The notes under the pieces: model-generated | What the model was told of the DNA's origin: nothing | What the model saw: the letters and a program-made list of their open reading frames with translations, nothing else | Databases searched by the model: none | From: Nosema muscidifuracis | Lineage: Eukaryota; Microsporidia; Nosematidae | Length of the DNA: 64,000 nucleotides | Direction: 5' to 3' | Assembly (NCBI GenBank): GCA_028335825.1 | Contig: JAIOKI010000015.1 | Span: 62,001-126,000, forward strand | Position numbers and translations under genes: made by a program | In this document: positions 21,766 to 33,882 of the stretch, piece by piece | How positions within the stretch are numbered: position 1 is the stretch's first letter | Layout of the letters: every line of letters begins with the position of its first letter

Positions 21766-24490
21766 AGAACCATGTCTAAATTTGACTCGAGTTTTCTGGT
21801 ATCGTTTTTATCACTCTAGACTGTAAATATTCTTTGATTCAGTAGTCTAATCCAATTTTTTTATGTTCTCTGTAATATTTCGTCTCCACGCCATCATATA
21901 TAGAATTATCTTAGTCTTTTACCTGTACATTGACACGAAGTGATTAGATATTAAGTCCTACTTATATTTAATCTTTACTTATACAGTTCTTAGGTTATAA
22001 AAAGAGGTGATTCCTACATTTTGATGGTTTTTTAGGTGATCAACTATAAAAATATCTAGCTTATTATATTGATTTTAATAGCTCCTTGTATTTCGTATCT
22101 ACCTAATCTCTACTATTTCATTAGAAATACACACCAGTATATAGCTGTTTCTAATTTTCATAAATTCATACTGTATGCTCTATTCTAGAAAGCACATAAT
22201 TATTATTCTTTTATTGATTAAATACATTTATTTTTAAGCCATATAATCAGACTTCCGATTGTAATACTTGTATATTCATTGATTCTAGCAATCTGATTGA
22301 TTATTTTTTTATATCCTGTATAAATTTCTTTGATGTGGCAGGGTCAGCAGTTCGTTAATTTCCAATGATTCTTAATTATAATTATTTTTTTTACCGCAAG
22401 GAAGATATGTATTGTTTTTGTTCATTGTTTTTAAAATCATTTTCTTCTCAGAAACGCCTCCTTTATACTTTTTATTACATTGAACAATTCTAATAATATT
22501 CTTTCAATTTTTAGCTCGATACTTGATGGTTCCTTTCTTATTTCTTCTCTATAAAAATATGAGTGTTTTTACAAGTATAATGCTTATGTACATAATATTT
22601 GGCAAGTATTTCTCTTATTATATCGTCCATCACCTTTGGATATTTAGTTCTACATTTTGAACTCTTAAATAATAATTTATGACCGACAATGCGTTTTAGC
22701 TTTTTGCAATAAATAAATTCTTCGTATTAAGATTTATCTTGTATAATTTTTTACTCTGCTTACTATTATCATTATTTCTACTATATTTTGTGTATTTTCT
22801 TTGAGTCCCAAGTATTTTTAACCTCCATATGTTTTTAGTATTTTGGTTTTTTCTTGGCATTCTTCTATATTTATTCATATTCGTCTCTAGTACCGCCAAC
22901 TGCATAAAGTTGTATCTCCTTGAAATCTTTTCATAGTGAATGAAGAGTTTAAAGCTATTTATAAATAATAAATGATTGCACATATAATTCCTTTATTATG
23001 TTTTAACTTCCACTTTAGTGCATATTCCATTCAATCTTTTGTTTAGTGGATCTAAAAACAATACAAAAGTAATGGTAAAGACTGACTGTCTTTTTGTAAG
23101 ATTTTTATGTTTGTTTTTATATTGAGTAGAACTTTATTCTTGTTCTAAATCTAAGCTTCACTTTAAATTAAAGCTCCAAAAAGTTAATATCTACAGGCAC
23201 ATCCCTAGAAACTCAATACATTTTAGGATATATTTATGATCTACAAAGCCAAAGTTCTTTTTACATTTGCTCACATTGTTTTTTACTCATAACTATAGTC
23301 TTGTTTATGGCTATATTCATGTCTGATCATTCCTTTTTCTCTTTACTTTTCTTACAGTGCCTATTTGATTTTTCACTAATATGTTTTTATCTTTCTACTA
23401 ACTGTTAAATTAATGCAGTGGCAAATTTTTAGTCATTTTTATATAAGTAATATATGTATGTTATATGTCTAAAGTTCTTCTCAGTTGATGTAATTTTCAT
23501 ATAGAACCAAACCTCTTTTTTAACATATAAATATATGCTTTTAATAATTATCTTATATATGTGTAGATGTAGTGCGTTCATCTTTTATTAAAGTAATTGT
23601 TAAAAATATATAGTTCTGATACCTTCCAGTGAAAGACTCTTTTTTTTTGCTGACACCATGTTCAATAAACTTTTCTATTCTCAGCACCTCTATACAACTC
23701 AATAATCATGTTTCAGTTTTTTTATTCTCTTCTATTTTATATCTTGGGATTTTCTTGTTGTATACAAGTATACATATTTCTAAGAATGATATTAGCTTTT
23801 CAAGTTCTGTTGATTTACGTAGAGCATACTTCTTTGTACCAGACAATCTTTTTATTTCTGTGAGTTCTTCCTTGAATAATTTCTCTTTATTAATTTTATA
23901 AGCTTAAGCAACTCTTCTTGTTTTGAAAGTTTAGAGTTCTTCTTTTAAATTGATTCTTTTCAGTCGCTCGCTCTGTTTGGCTTTTGAGTAGTTTTATTAT
24001 AGATATGTTGCGCTTCTTAGAGTATTTTAACTATATCGAAATATTCTCAAATTTATGTCGTAAGTAAATCACGGATGAAATCATTTAACATTTCAATAAC
24101 TTTATATGACTTTTAAAAAGATAATCTTTTTGTCTTCTCAACTAAAGTTAAGTCATTCATCTCGACAGCTTTAAATATCTCATATAGTTCTTTATCTATT
24201 TTATCTTTCAATGATTTCCCCAATTAAGCCATTGAACATATATCGTCTAAAGACTTGATTCTCTTAGCACATGCTTCTTTGACCTTTTTCTTGAAAATAA
24301 TTTCTGAAGCTTTCATCGCGCTAAAAAGATTATAAATATTTTGCATTCAGTTTCTTTAAATGAAACTTTAGAAATATTACAGTGAAAGCAATAACTGCTT
24401 TTGAAGTTTGTTCATAATTGTTTACATTATTAGAAGTTGTTGTATTTAGTTTGTCGTTTTTGATTCAGTTTCTTTTTTCTTATCAAACTC
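21766..24490 (-). mobile_element. Decayed near full-length LINE (R4/Dong-like)
   Basis: Read on the minus strand from 24490 down to 21766, this segment resembles the young LINE in order. N-terminal helices come first (EAQHIYNKTTQKPN matches AAQICYQEMTKKES). Next is NQIGTVRKVK near 23360, then KTM..NVKRTFGFVDHKYIL near 23250 (motif A). SVINYYLRVQNVELN follows near 22680, then the endonuclease remnant NKLDIFIVD...NVGITS near 22050, and finally YDGVETKYYREHKK and EYLQSRVIKTI near 21880-21830. Many stops and frameshifts break it. It is the most complete of the dead copies. Confidence 0.75.
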
Positions 24491-24549
24491 TATTCAAATT
24501 CAATAAAAATGTATTGAAAAGTAATTTTTAAATGAATTTAAAAAATAGT

Positions 24550-24740
24550 TTTAGTCAGTGGTCTCAGACTATCGAGAATAAATAAAGAATGAAAAATAAT
24601 TATTTATAGTATTTTTTGATTGTAAAATGACGATTATCAAAAGAATAACTAGAAAAGTCTTATTAAGGTGTTCTATTTAAAATAAGCCTATATTGATCTT
24701 ATTTATACTAAGATTTAATTGTAATTTACATACGATATTT
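24550..24740 (+). repeat. Dispersed repeat A, copy 2 (possible solo LTR)
   Basis: Shares TCTCAGACTATCGAGAATAA, AAAGAATGA and GTAAAATGACGA with 54150-54330, in the same order. It begins just beyond the 5' end of the dead LINE at 21766-24490. Confidence 0.5.
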
Positions 24741-25915
24741 TAATATATTACGGATTACGAATATAAAAGTTGAAAAAATTGATTCCAGATATAACTGACT
24801 TTTATGAAAAGAAATTTATATATTAAATACGATATGTCATCTTTGTTGTTTAATCTCTGTACAGAATATCGGCTTCGATAAACTATTCAATTATAGAAAT
24901 TGAATCCTTTATGGATATGTTTTGAATGAATATCAAAGACTTAATATTTTTACCTTCTGTTCTTCATTATTTCTTAATGACGTTTCTCAGACTCCCAGTT
25001 CTTCTCGGCTTCTGTGTTATATCGAATCGCTTTCAAGATTCTTCTTCAAGATAATTGATCAAATATAGATTATATACGTGAATGTATACCTAGATTTATT
25101 CTAAATTCTGTTGATATCCCGTCCCTAGTTATAACAAATGTGATTGTCCTTCTTTAACATTCATGTATTAGAAAGTTAATTGGCCTCTAGAAATCAAAAA
25201 ATAATATTATATAAAATGACTCTTCTAAGTTATATGACGAGTATTTCTCTAAAATTGATAAAAATTTAGAATGAGTAAATTATCAAGCATGAAATTCAAA
25301 AATAAAATACATTGCAAGTTTAGTTAGTTAATTCATATTTTTTTAAAATTACTTAAGTTTTAAATTTATAAAAAAATCAATATATAGAAAATATATAGCA
25401 CATAATTCTTTTACATATTCCGAATACATCAGGTATCTTTACAAAATTTATATAAATATTTGCAAGATGCTATATTTTAAACATTTGATTTGATTCAAAG
25501 ACTAATAATGTAATAAAAATGAAGACAGTGATGAATAATCTTTATTAAATTATTTAATCAGACTTCAAAAATCAATTCAATTATTTCAAATTTGTTTTCA
25601 GTTTATCACAATGGTTTGGTTTTAAAATATTAAAAAGCTATTAAAATTTTTATTAAGGTTTAAATAGTATCATAATAATCACAGAAGTATGCAAGATATT
25701 AATATATCATGACTATTTTTTTTGAAATAAATTAAACTCATCAGAAATTGTTCATAACATTTATGATATAATAATAAAATCCATATTTATTAGAAATAAT
25801 CATTTTTATTGTTTTAATATAAATGTAATATATTTCATTTTATAAGATATATTTTTATACATATAGATAGTTTACGATTTGTCTAAATTATCTAATCAAA
25901 ATATATTAAGAAAAC
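24741..25915. other. Non-coding region, nothing assigned
   Basis: No intact gene. A slightly G+C-richer patch at about 24960-25050 carries no recognisable frame or fold. Confidence 0.5.
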
Positions 25916-25919
25916 TATT

Positions 25920-26990
25920 TGAAATAAAATATTTATTAGATCTCTTTCTAGTTCTTTCATAAGAGATACAACCTTTTTTTCAAGAAGATTGCTGCTGTAT
26001 ATGGTGTTTTATTAAAATATGGCGTACATTCTCATCTATTTCTTTATATTCATTTGATTCTATTTCTTCATTCCAGCATATTAGTTAATTAACAATATCA
26101 CGTGTATATTTTAGTTTTTACAACTTTTTGAATCTTTCTTTAGTCTTATTCAATTAATATCCATAATTGTCTTCGAATATTACTATGTACTTATACTCTT
26201 TTGTGATTTCAAGTACTCTTGCTCTATATCTGAGCATATTTCTAATCCTAACACTTTAAAAAAGCTCTATGTCATCATTTCTTGCTATTAATTTTAGGTC
26301 TTTAATAAATAGCAGATTTTTACATGTATACGACATCTAATATGTTTTTACTTCTATCTTTGTATAAATTTCATTGAGTTTTTCACTTAAGTATCCATAT
26401 ATAGGACAAATAGCAATAGAGATATAATGTCACCCTGTAGAATTCATCTTGTAATTTTTTGCTGCAGATAACTTCATTTTGGGATCTTATCTCTAACGTC
26501 TATCTCTTGTGATACTTTCTATGAAATTTTGAATTTACTTTAGGTGCCTCATTTTTAATGCACTCTAGTAGATAATGGGTGTCTTATTAAGTCATGATCC
26601 TTCTTGAAATCTACTCATTCCGTACAAACTGGTGATTATGTGCTTTGTTCAGTGTTATATTGGTTTATGCCTGCTCTTTAGCCCCATGTATTCTCGTTAC
26701 TGTGTCAATCTGATTTTCATTAACATATTCTTTGCGTCAACGATGTTCTGCAATACGTGTGTCGTGAGCTTGTACAGATTCGACATGCATATTATAGGTT
26801 TGATGTCTTTTAAAGTTTCTGATTTTCTCTTTAAGCATCAAATAAGTTAGTCTTTTGTAGAGTCATGTCTGTTATTTGGTATTCTCTAAGCATATAGATT
26901 TTATTATTTTATAAAGATCTTTATGAATACTGGTTATTTTTTGATAAAGAAATTAAAGATTCGGCCGACCCTGCCACTTACCAGTTTAAA
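25920..26990 (-). mobile_element. Decayed LINE, reverse-transcriptase part
   Basis: On the minus strand, ILQGDIISLLLFVLYMD (motif B, about 26430) matches ILQGDSLSPLLFVLCMD of the young LINE. LLFIKDLKLIAR (motif C, about 26300) matches LLFIDDLKLLAE, and EYKYIVIFED matches GYKYLGITED. A motif-A remnant lies near 26610. Several stops and frameshifts are present; neither end of the element is seen. Confidence 0.75.
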
Positions 26991-28810
26991 AAATTATTCA
27001 ATCTTTATATAACTTTTATTGCAATAAAAAAGAAATTTACAAACATTTAATTAAGAACAATTTAAATAAAAAAGCAAGTATTAGGTAATTTCATATTTAT
27101 TCAATAATTTTTTTCGGAAATGGTTAAGCTTTAATTGAAATATTTATTCGTTGTCATAATTTAAATGAAAAAATATTCGACTAAATGAAAGAGATATAAA
27201 AAGCTTGAATTTTAACAAGATCATAGACTTTTACATATCGATATTTCTTTTATATATTTAGAAGCCTTTATATAATTAAAAAGATGAATCTAAAAACTCT
27301 TATAAGAAGTTTAAAGCATGATCAAAAAAGAAAGATAGTAAAAACTTGATTGGTACACATTTTTTAATATAAATTTTAAAGATAGTGTTCTTAAATTTAA
27401 ACTTTATTCCTTGATCTTGTCATTACAATTATTTTATGATTTTTGTTTGTAAAAGATTTAAGGCAGGTATATTTATCAAATGGTTATGAACCCGAGATAT
27501 TTTTTTAGAAATAATTATATGACTAAATATTATACACTGTATTTACCTGAAAATGTTAATTTAGCTTTAATATTATTAAACATGTTGAAGATATAAAAAT
27601 GCCATATATTTAATTTACTAAAGACCTACTTAGCATAGGTTACAGCACATAAGATTTAATCAATTTATTCGGTCATCTATGCCTTGCTGTAGTCTTTTAC
27701 TTTAGCAATTTATTATTATAAACTAAATAAGTGGTATGATATTCTATTTAAAGTTGGAAACCAGCAATATTCAATAATTTAAATCATGCCTGAAATTTCG
27801 AAAATAAAGGTTGCAAAATTCAATATAGAAAGCCAGCTGTAAGCATATGAACAGCATTAAGAACGATAATACTATTTTAAAACTTAAATAATGAAAAAAC
27901 AGATTTAATTAAATCTGATTTTTAGAAATGTACTTTTATCGCTGTATGGCTAAGTATTAGATTTAAAAAATCGATCTAATTATTATGATTTAAATTTTCT
28001 TTGTCGTCTTTATTTTCATGATGTAATCATTAAAGAGTTTTTACAATACCTATTTAAAATATCAACTTATATCTTTTTACATTAGAAACTAGAGTATAAT
28101 TAAGAATTATTCTGAAATATATGTATGTATCAATATTTTTTATATCATTGAGAAAATATTTGCTGGATTAAATTTAATATTTTATAAAAAATATCTTTAT
28201 ATAGAAAATACTATTAAGATTATTAATCATATAATCTCGTTTATAATTTTGATTAAAATAGACAGTATTGCTTTAATAATAATTTTTTGCCATATGTATT
28301 TTAGTAATATTTTATACATTTTTACTAAATTAGTTGTTGTGATTAATTAATTAAAAAATATTTCAATATATTTTTTGTCAAAAAAACAACCAAAGTGAGT
28401 AAGATAGAAATTTAAATATATCTTACAAATTAAAGATGATATTAATCAATTTATTAAATATCAATTTTAGACGAAGAGACATTCATCTTATAAACTATCG
28501 ATTTTAGCATAATTCCATACTTCGAACTACTAGTATTTCTCTTTTAACCATTAGCTGATGCTAGAAACTTATTGACTAAAAAATATTGTAAAAATTATAA
28601 AAACCAAGCTATCATAAATAGCAATACTACACATAGAAGTTAATTAAAGGATGTTATCTATTACTTAAGACTGTAAAATAATACTATCTTGGATCAAAAT
28701 TGTGATCATACAACCAATAAAATATCTTAAAAAATATTCATGTGTTTAGTCATATTCAATAATTTTTTTATAAATAATAATTATAAAACTATAAGCAGGA
28801 ACTAAACGGT
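26991..28810. other. A+T-rich region without recognised gene
   Basis: Nothing assignable on either strand. It forms the far upstream flank of the HECT ligase gene. Confidence 0.5.
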
Positions 28811-28900
28811 ATTATGGTATGTAAAGCGCACCTTTGATATTTTTTCAGTGGAGTTTTTGTTGACTTGGTGGTTTTAATCCTATATATTTTTTATTTTTTT
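28811..28900 (+). repeat. Dispersed repeat B, diverged 5'-truncated copy
   Basis: GTATGTAAAGCGCAC, then TCAGTGGAG and TTGGTGGTTTT, ending in a T-rich run, in the same order as 53655-53765. It is more diverged than the copy at 8243-8350 and also lacks the hairpin half. It lies about 220 bases upstream of the HECT start codon. Confidence 0.6.
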
Positions 28901-29106
28901 TGTAATAATAAAAATAAATTTTCGTTAAATCTTTTAAATATTTAAAAAATAAAAAATATATTTCTGTATATTTTTCGAATTTTTACAAAACAGAACTCAA
29001 ATATCATCATTTATATGATATGATCATGTTCTTCTATTTAAATTAGTAATTTTTTATTAATTGAATATTTACAAAAATAATTAAATTTAATGTAAAAATT
29101 CGTCAT

Positions 29107-29124
29107 AAACCCTTATATCATATG
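29107..29124 (+). promoter_or_regulatory. CCC triplet before start codon
   Basis: AACCCTTATATCATATG: CCC lies 9 bases before the ATG at 29122, with a TATA-like word between. It fits the microsporidian CCC signal loosely. Confidence 0.35.
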
Positions 29125-30735
29125 CCTTTCAATACAAAAGCTTGCTTTTTTATAATGCTTAAGTTAGTAGCAATTATATTTGTATTTTTCAGTAAACAAC
29201 CAGATAATAATAACATCTCAACAAATACTCATAATAGTCAAAATAAATTACATTCATTAGATTCTTTTGAAAATCTTGTTAGATTGCCTGTCCAAGCAGA
29301 TAATACGCCTAATTTTGATATTTCTCATGCAATTGAATATATACGTGAAGGTGTTCCTCGGCAACAATCTAGAAATTCAAAATATTCACGAAGGGAAACG
29401 GTAATTACAACTAATTGTGCTAATGATTCTGATGAGCAATCTAGAAGTTATATAAATGCTAATCATGCTGGTTCTTTTTTAGGACATGAAATATACAATT
29501 ATAAAGATCAAAATATTGAACATATTAAGATATTATATACTGATGAAACTCATATAACTTTTGAAGAGAAAAAACAAAATATTTCTGAAAAAATTAAAAA
29601 TAATTTAGGTCATTATAAAGGCTTTAAATTAATTCAGGTTAGAAGAAATGAAATTATTGAAAGTTCATTTTTGGCGTTAAAAGATTTAAAAATAGAAGAT
29701 CTTAGAAAAAATAAAATATATATTTCCTTCAAGGAAGAATTAGGTGATGATGCAACCGGTCTTACAAAAGAATGGTTAGATTTACTAATTAACGAGCTTA
29801 TAGATCCATGTAGGGGTCTTTTTTCTTATACATCTGAAAATAATATGACAGTTCGTCCGGCTTATATAACAGATACCAGTAACAAAAACATTTTAGAATA
29901 CTATAGATTTTTAGGTAAGATAATAGCTATTTCTATTATATATGATTACAATATAGGTCTTCATTTTAATAAATCAGTCTATAAATACATACTAAATCAG
30001 AATTGTGACCTTTCAGATATTAAAGAAATGGATAAGACACTTTATAATTCTCTAATGCATATAAAAAATAATTCTGTAAACGGATTGAATCTTACATTCT
30101 CGTATGATATAGAGGAAAAAGCTAATGAAAACAAATCAGATACAATGACTTCTTTTATAAACACCATAAATCTCAAACCAAATGGTAAAAATATAGAGGT
30201 CACTGATGATAATAAATTGGAATATATAAAATTATATGTAAAAAGTCGAGTAACTAGTAGCATAGAATTTCAATTATCTAATCTTAAGAAGGGTATCTAT
30301 GATTTACTAGAAGAAGATCTTCTAACAATATTTAATCCTGACGAATTAAATCTCTTAATATGTGGAATTGAAAATATAGACATTGAGGATTGGAAGAAAA
30401 ATACTGAATATTATCTTTATAGTTTGAAAGATAATACCATAAGATGGTTTTGGGAGATATTAAGTGATTTTGATTATGAAAACAAAAGAAAACTATTAAA
30501 ATTCTGTATTGGATCATCAAGAATTCCACCAGGCGGTTTTAAAAACTTAAGAGGAATAGGAGTAATCAAGAAATTTAATATATATAAAATTGAAGAATCA
30601 AAAATAACAGGAAAACTGCCAAGAGCTAGTACATGCTTAAATCGCCTGTATATCCCAGTTCAAAGTAATCAAAATGAATTTCGTGATAATTTAATCTCGG
30701 TTATAAATTCTACTATGGAATTTGGGTTTTCTTAA
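29122..30735 (+). CDS. HECT-type E3 ubiquitin-protein ligase with N-terminal hydrophobic segment
   Basis: 537 residues. The HECT domain fills residues about 170-537 and transfers ubiquitin from an E2 through a thioester on its catalytic Cys to substrate Lys. The N lobe has the conserved DLKIEDLRKNKIYISFKEEL and GLTKEWLDLL stretches and the FLGKIIAISIIY helix. The C lobe has FCIGSSRIPPGGF and the active-site motif LPRASTCLNRLYIP with Cys at residue 505. The protein ends in a FGFS tail like that of other family members. Residues about 5-25 (CFFIMLKLVAIIFVFFS) are strongly hydrophobic, followed by an Asn/Ser-rich linker; this suggests a signal peptide or membrane anchor and is unusual for the family. 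No WW, C2 or RCC1 domain is visible. All key residues appear present, so it should be active. Confidence 0.95.
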   Translation: MPFNTKACFFIMLKLVAIIFVFFSKQPDNNNISTNTHNSQNKLHSLDSFENLVRLPVQADNTPNFDISHAIEYIREGVPRQQSRNSKYSRRETVITTNCANDSDEQSRSYINANHAGSFLGHEIYNYKDQNIEHIKILYTDETHITFEEKKQNISEKIKNNLGHYKGFKLIQVRRNEIIESSFLALKDLKIEDLRKNKIYISFKEELGDDATGLTKEWLDLLINELIDPCRGLFSYTSENNMTVRPAYITDTSNKNILEYYRFLGKIIAISIIYDYNIGLHFNKSVYKYILNQNCDLSDIKEMDKTLYNSLMHIKNNSVNGLNLTFSYDIEEKANENKSDTMTSFINTINLKPNGKNIEVTDDNKLEYIKLYVKSRVTSSIEFQLSNLKKGIYDLLEEDLLTIFNPDELNLLICGIENIDIEDWKKNTEYYLYSLKDNTIRWFWEILSDFDYENKRKLLKFCIGSSRIPPGGFKNLRGIGVIKKFNIYKIEESKITGKLPRASTCLNRLYIPVQSNQNEFRDNLISVINSTMEFGFS

Positions 30736-31696
30736 TTAAAATCATAAAAATTGAGTATTTGTAGCTTTTTTATTTGGTAAATCTACGTTTTATTAAAAAT
30801 ATATAGAAAATTTAAAAAAAATTATACCGTCATATTCTCATCATTTCTTATCACAAATCGTAAAAATAATATCTTATAAATTGATGTTAAAATATTTTGT
30901 TAATCTTATTAAAAACAAATATTTTTCAACTTAAAGATTACTAATAAGACAAAAAAGATAGTAAATCAAGTTATTATAGAGCTATAAATATTTGTAATTG
31001 ATAAATAAAAATAATTTCATTTGATTACCTGAATATTTTTGAAAATTATATGAAGTACAAGTATAAGACAAGAATGATCGTTTATTTAATAATAGAAAAT
31101 GAGATGACTTGCTACCACAAAGGTTATTAATAATATATGTTTAGATTGCTAAAATAAAATTCATTTATATTATTAATCACTAAAATTTTAAAATCCTTCT
31201 GTTTTTATTTAATCTTTAATATTGATGTTTTTATCACAAATAGTACTTAATTGTTAATAAAAAAAGATAGTAAATCTATTAAGAAAAAATAAAGTGGCTT
31301 TTATTTGCTAAAGTTATTTTATTTTTACTGTGAGTCTGGTTTATCTAAATTGTTTTTTGTTTAAATGATTCTTGCCTATTAATTCCTGTGAAACCTCTAA
31401 ATTTATAGTTTCTTCTTAATATAATAGCGTAACTTTTATTTATATATTCTTTCTTGATTTTATTAAGTAGTTGTTACTTATTCGGCATCGATGAATTATA
31501 ATTACGGTTCTTAGGATTATCGGTATCACTACTTTATACCTGAAGTATTTTCATTAAACTAATATCGAGTTATTTTCTCAATTATCTCAGAGGTATCAAA
31601 TTTCAATATTTAAATACAAACAAAATAAATAATTTTATTTCATTTTTATTATATATATTTCTTATATAACTTTGGATAAAAATAAATAAGCTCGAA
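30736..31696. other. A+T-rich region downstream of HECT gene
   Basis: No recognisable frame, hairpin or relic. It separates the ligase gene from the right arm of the inverted duplication. Confidence 0.5.
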
Positions 31697-32959
31697 GCAT
31701 AATAATTACACCAGCATGCTCAACTGTAGGACTAATATTCTTCTTATCAAATTGAATTTTTTCATGCAGACATATCTACACAACCATCAGATCAAAAATA
31801 TTAATATTAGATACATCATCCTATAACATTTGACCATTATTCATGATGTTCTTTATTTTATTTAACGATTCAAATATAATTTTTATACTAACCTTGGCAT
31901 AAGTATTTGAAGGAAAACTATTTTTTTTTCAATTTATTTTTGCATTTTCAGCTAATATAAAGCATCCATTTTTAAAAATTCGCTTTTTTAGAAATTTAAT
32001 GTCTATCTTATCCAGAGCACTAACTCTAACATAATCATCTTTTCTGTCAGTGGCCAAGTTTTTATATAAAAATTTGATATTACCTTGAACATTAATTTTG
32101 AATTTAATTATAAAATATTCGATTATATGCTTTTAAATTACATTTTTACTTTATTAAATAATTGCACATCATCAATGTTATCTTAAATTTGTTGAATTGA
32201 TTTCTAATCATATATAAATGCATCGAGTCAAATGGCATAAATAAACTGCAGATACAGCAATAATGTTTCAAAGACATTTGCGATTAGTGATTAAAAAACT
32301 AAATTACTATGGAATCACATACGAACCATTCTATTCTAAATTTTATAAAATGACTATTGTAATTATTATATGGATTTTAATTTCTTATTACTTATAAATA
32401 TTGCTCACAGTCTGAGGACATTGTAATTTTTTATACAATACTGCATAAGCATTATCAAAGAAGAAAATCAATATATTTATATGAATTAGGATAAGAAATC
32501 GATATCCAGGAAAAATACAAATTATTTTCGTAGACTTCATCAATCTCAGATTATATAACGAACTCAATAATGGCTATAAATATATTTATCAGTTACTGTT
32601 TTATAGCGCCTCTATAAGATAAGATCGTTTCAATTATATCATTTCATTTTAAATAATATTTATACTGCATAATAATAATGGGATTGGGTTTAACTATTGA
32701 ACGATCATATAATTGTGCCTAAAAATTATATGTTAAAGGTGGAGCAATATGTATTTGAGTACAAGGCAAGTTGAGAGGTTTTATCTGTTAATAAATAAAT
32801 TAGTGGATCAACTCTCTAATCGAAAAATATTATGAAGCAAAAACAAAGGGTTGAATAATTATATGTTCTTTTAATAATTTAAGACAATGAACGATGAGGC
32901 AGGTCCTTTTACATTATTTTTTATGTGCTTTTAAGAAATGCAATAGATGAGATAAGAAT
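31697..32959 (-). repeat. 1.26 kb inverted duplication, right arm
   Basis: Reverse complement of 9807-11068 over its whole length with scattered differences. The dead frame seen in the left arm is present here on the minus strand with the same damage. Just to its right lies a Merlin transposase relic, which the left arm lacks. Confidence 0.85.
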
Positions 32960-33109
32960 ATATAAAGTCTTTAGATCAAGTAGTTATGATGAATTATTTT
33001 AATCATTGTCCGAAATAGTGCACCAGATTGCTTTTTCGGCAAGTATATTTTTACCTTTAAATGAACTTATATAAATTGAAAATTGAGATGACAAGAATAA
33101 CGAATCTTA

Positions 33110-33882
33110 AATTAATTTTAACTCTTCAAAGAGTTGGACTTTAAAAAAAGATTAAAAAAATGCTATAAATGTGGCGTTTTTATGAATGAGAAAAATATTA
33201 TCTAGAGATGTTTTAATACTGATTGCACTTAGTATAAATCTCCCCTGAGTATCAGAAATAATAGCTTTTTTTGATTGATTTAAACTTTATATTCTTCAAG
33301 TTTTTAAATTTTTTTAAATAACTGCTAAATACGCCACAGACGGCGATATGTCAAGGAATGAATAAAAAAGTAGAGAAATGTGATAACATGCAAAACAAGA
33401 TGGGAGATCCTATTGATTTGATTGAGATGAGGAAACTGCTCTCAATCATATATTAAAGCCTTTAGAGTAGCAGGGCTCTAAGAAATGAGACTTATGATTT
33501 TTGTATTGTTTAGGTGGATGATAGAATTACTCGAGTTTTTGCTTGTGTAACCAAAAATAAAAATGCTGACACGATGATTCTTATAATTGTAGCAAATTTA
33601 AATTAAGTAGTACCAGATTTAAAAAAGAGCCTAAAAGTTTTATGTTAGGCTTTTATCACTAGTTTATATACATAAAAATGTTTCCATATGAGAGATCTTG
33701 TAAATTTCGAATCTCATGTTAACACACAAGAAGACGAATCATTAAACAATGAAATAAAACAAAGAAAGAGACAAAGTTTTTTAGAGTATTTATTTAGAAT
33801 TTTAGTAATAAAAAAACATCTAACAGATTTATTAAGATATTACCTTGGATTAAAATTATTTTTTCTTTCAATATTAGGTTAG
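33110..33882 (+). mobile_element. Decayed Merlin-type DNA transposon (transposase relic)
   Basis: The translated order matches Merlin/ISXO2-like transposases. A zinc ribbon, CYKCGVFMNE then RCFNTDC (about 33155-33225), is followed by LSIRNNSFFD. A core strand reads TRVFACVTKNKNADTMI (about 33530-33580). The C-terminal SHVNTQEDESLNNEIKQRKR with FLEYLFRI lies in an open stretch at 33688-33882. In intact relatives the corresponding phrase is HTQN(V/I)E, carrying the catalytic Glu. Several stops (for example TAG where Trp is expected before RCFNTDC) and missing segments, including a clear HTDE, show that it is dead. Terminal inverted repeats were not found by eye. Confidence 0.7.

Noticed and set aside
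33688-33882. 64-residue frame as an independent small gene
   Set aside because: Its sequence is the C-terminal end of a Merlin transposase relic that continues upstream.
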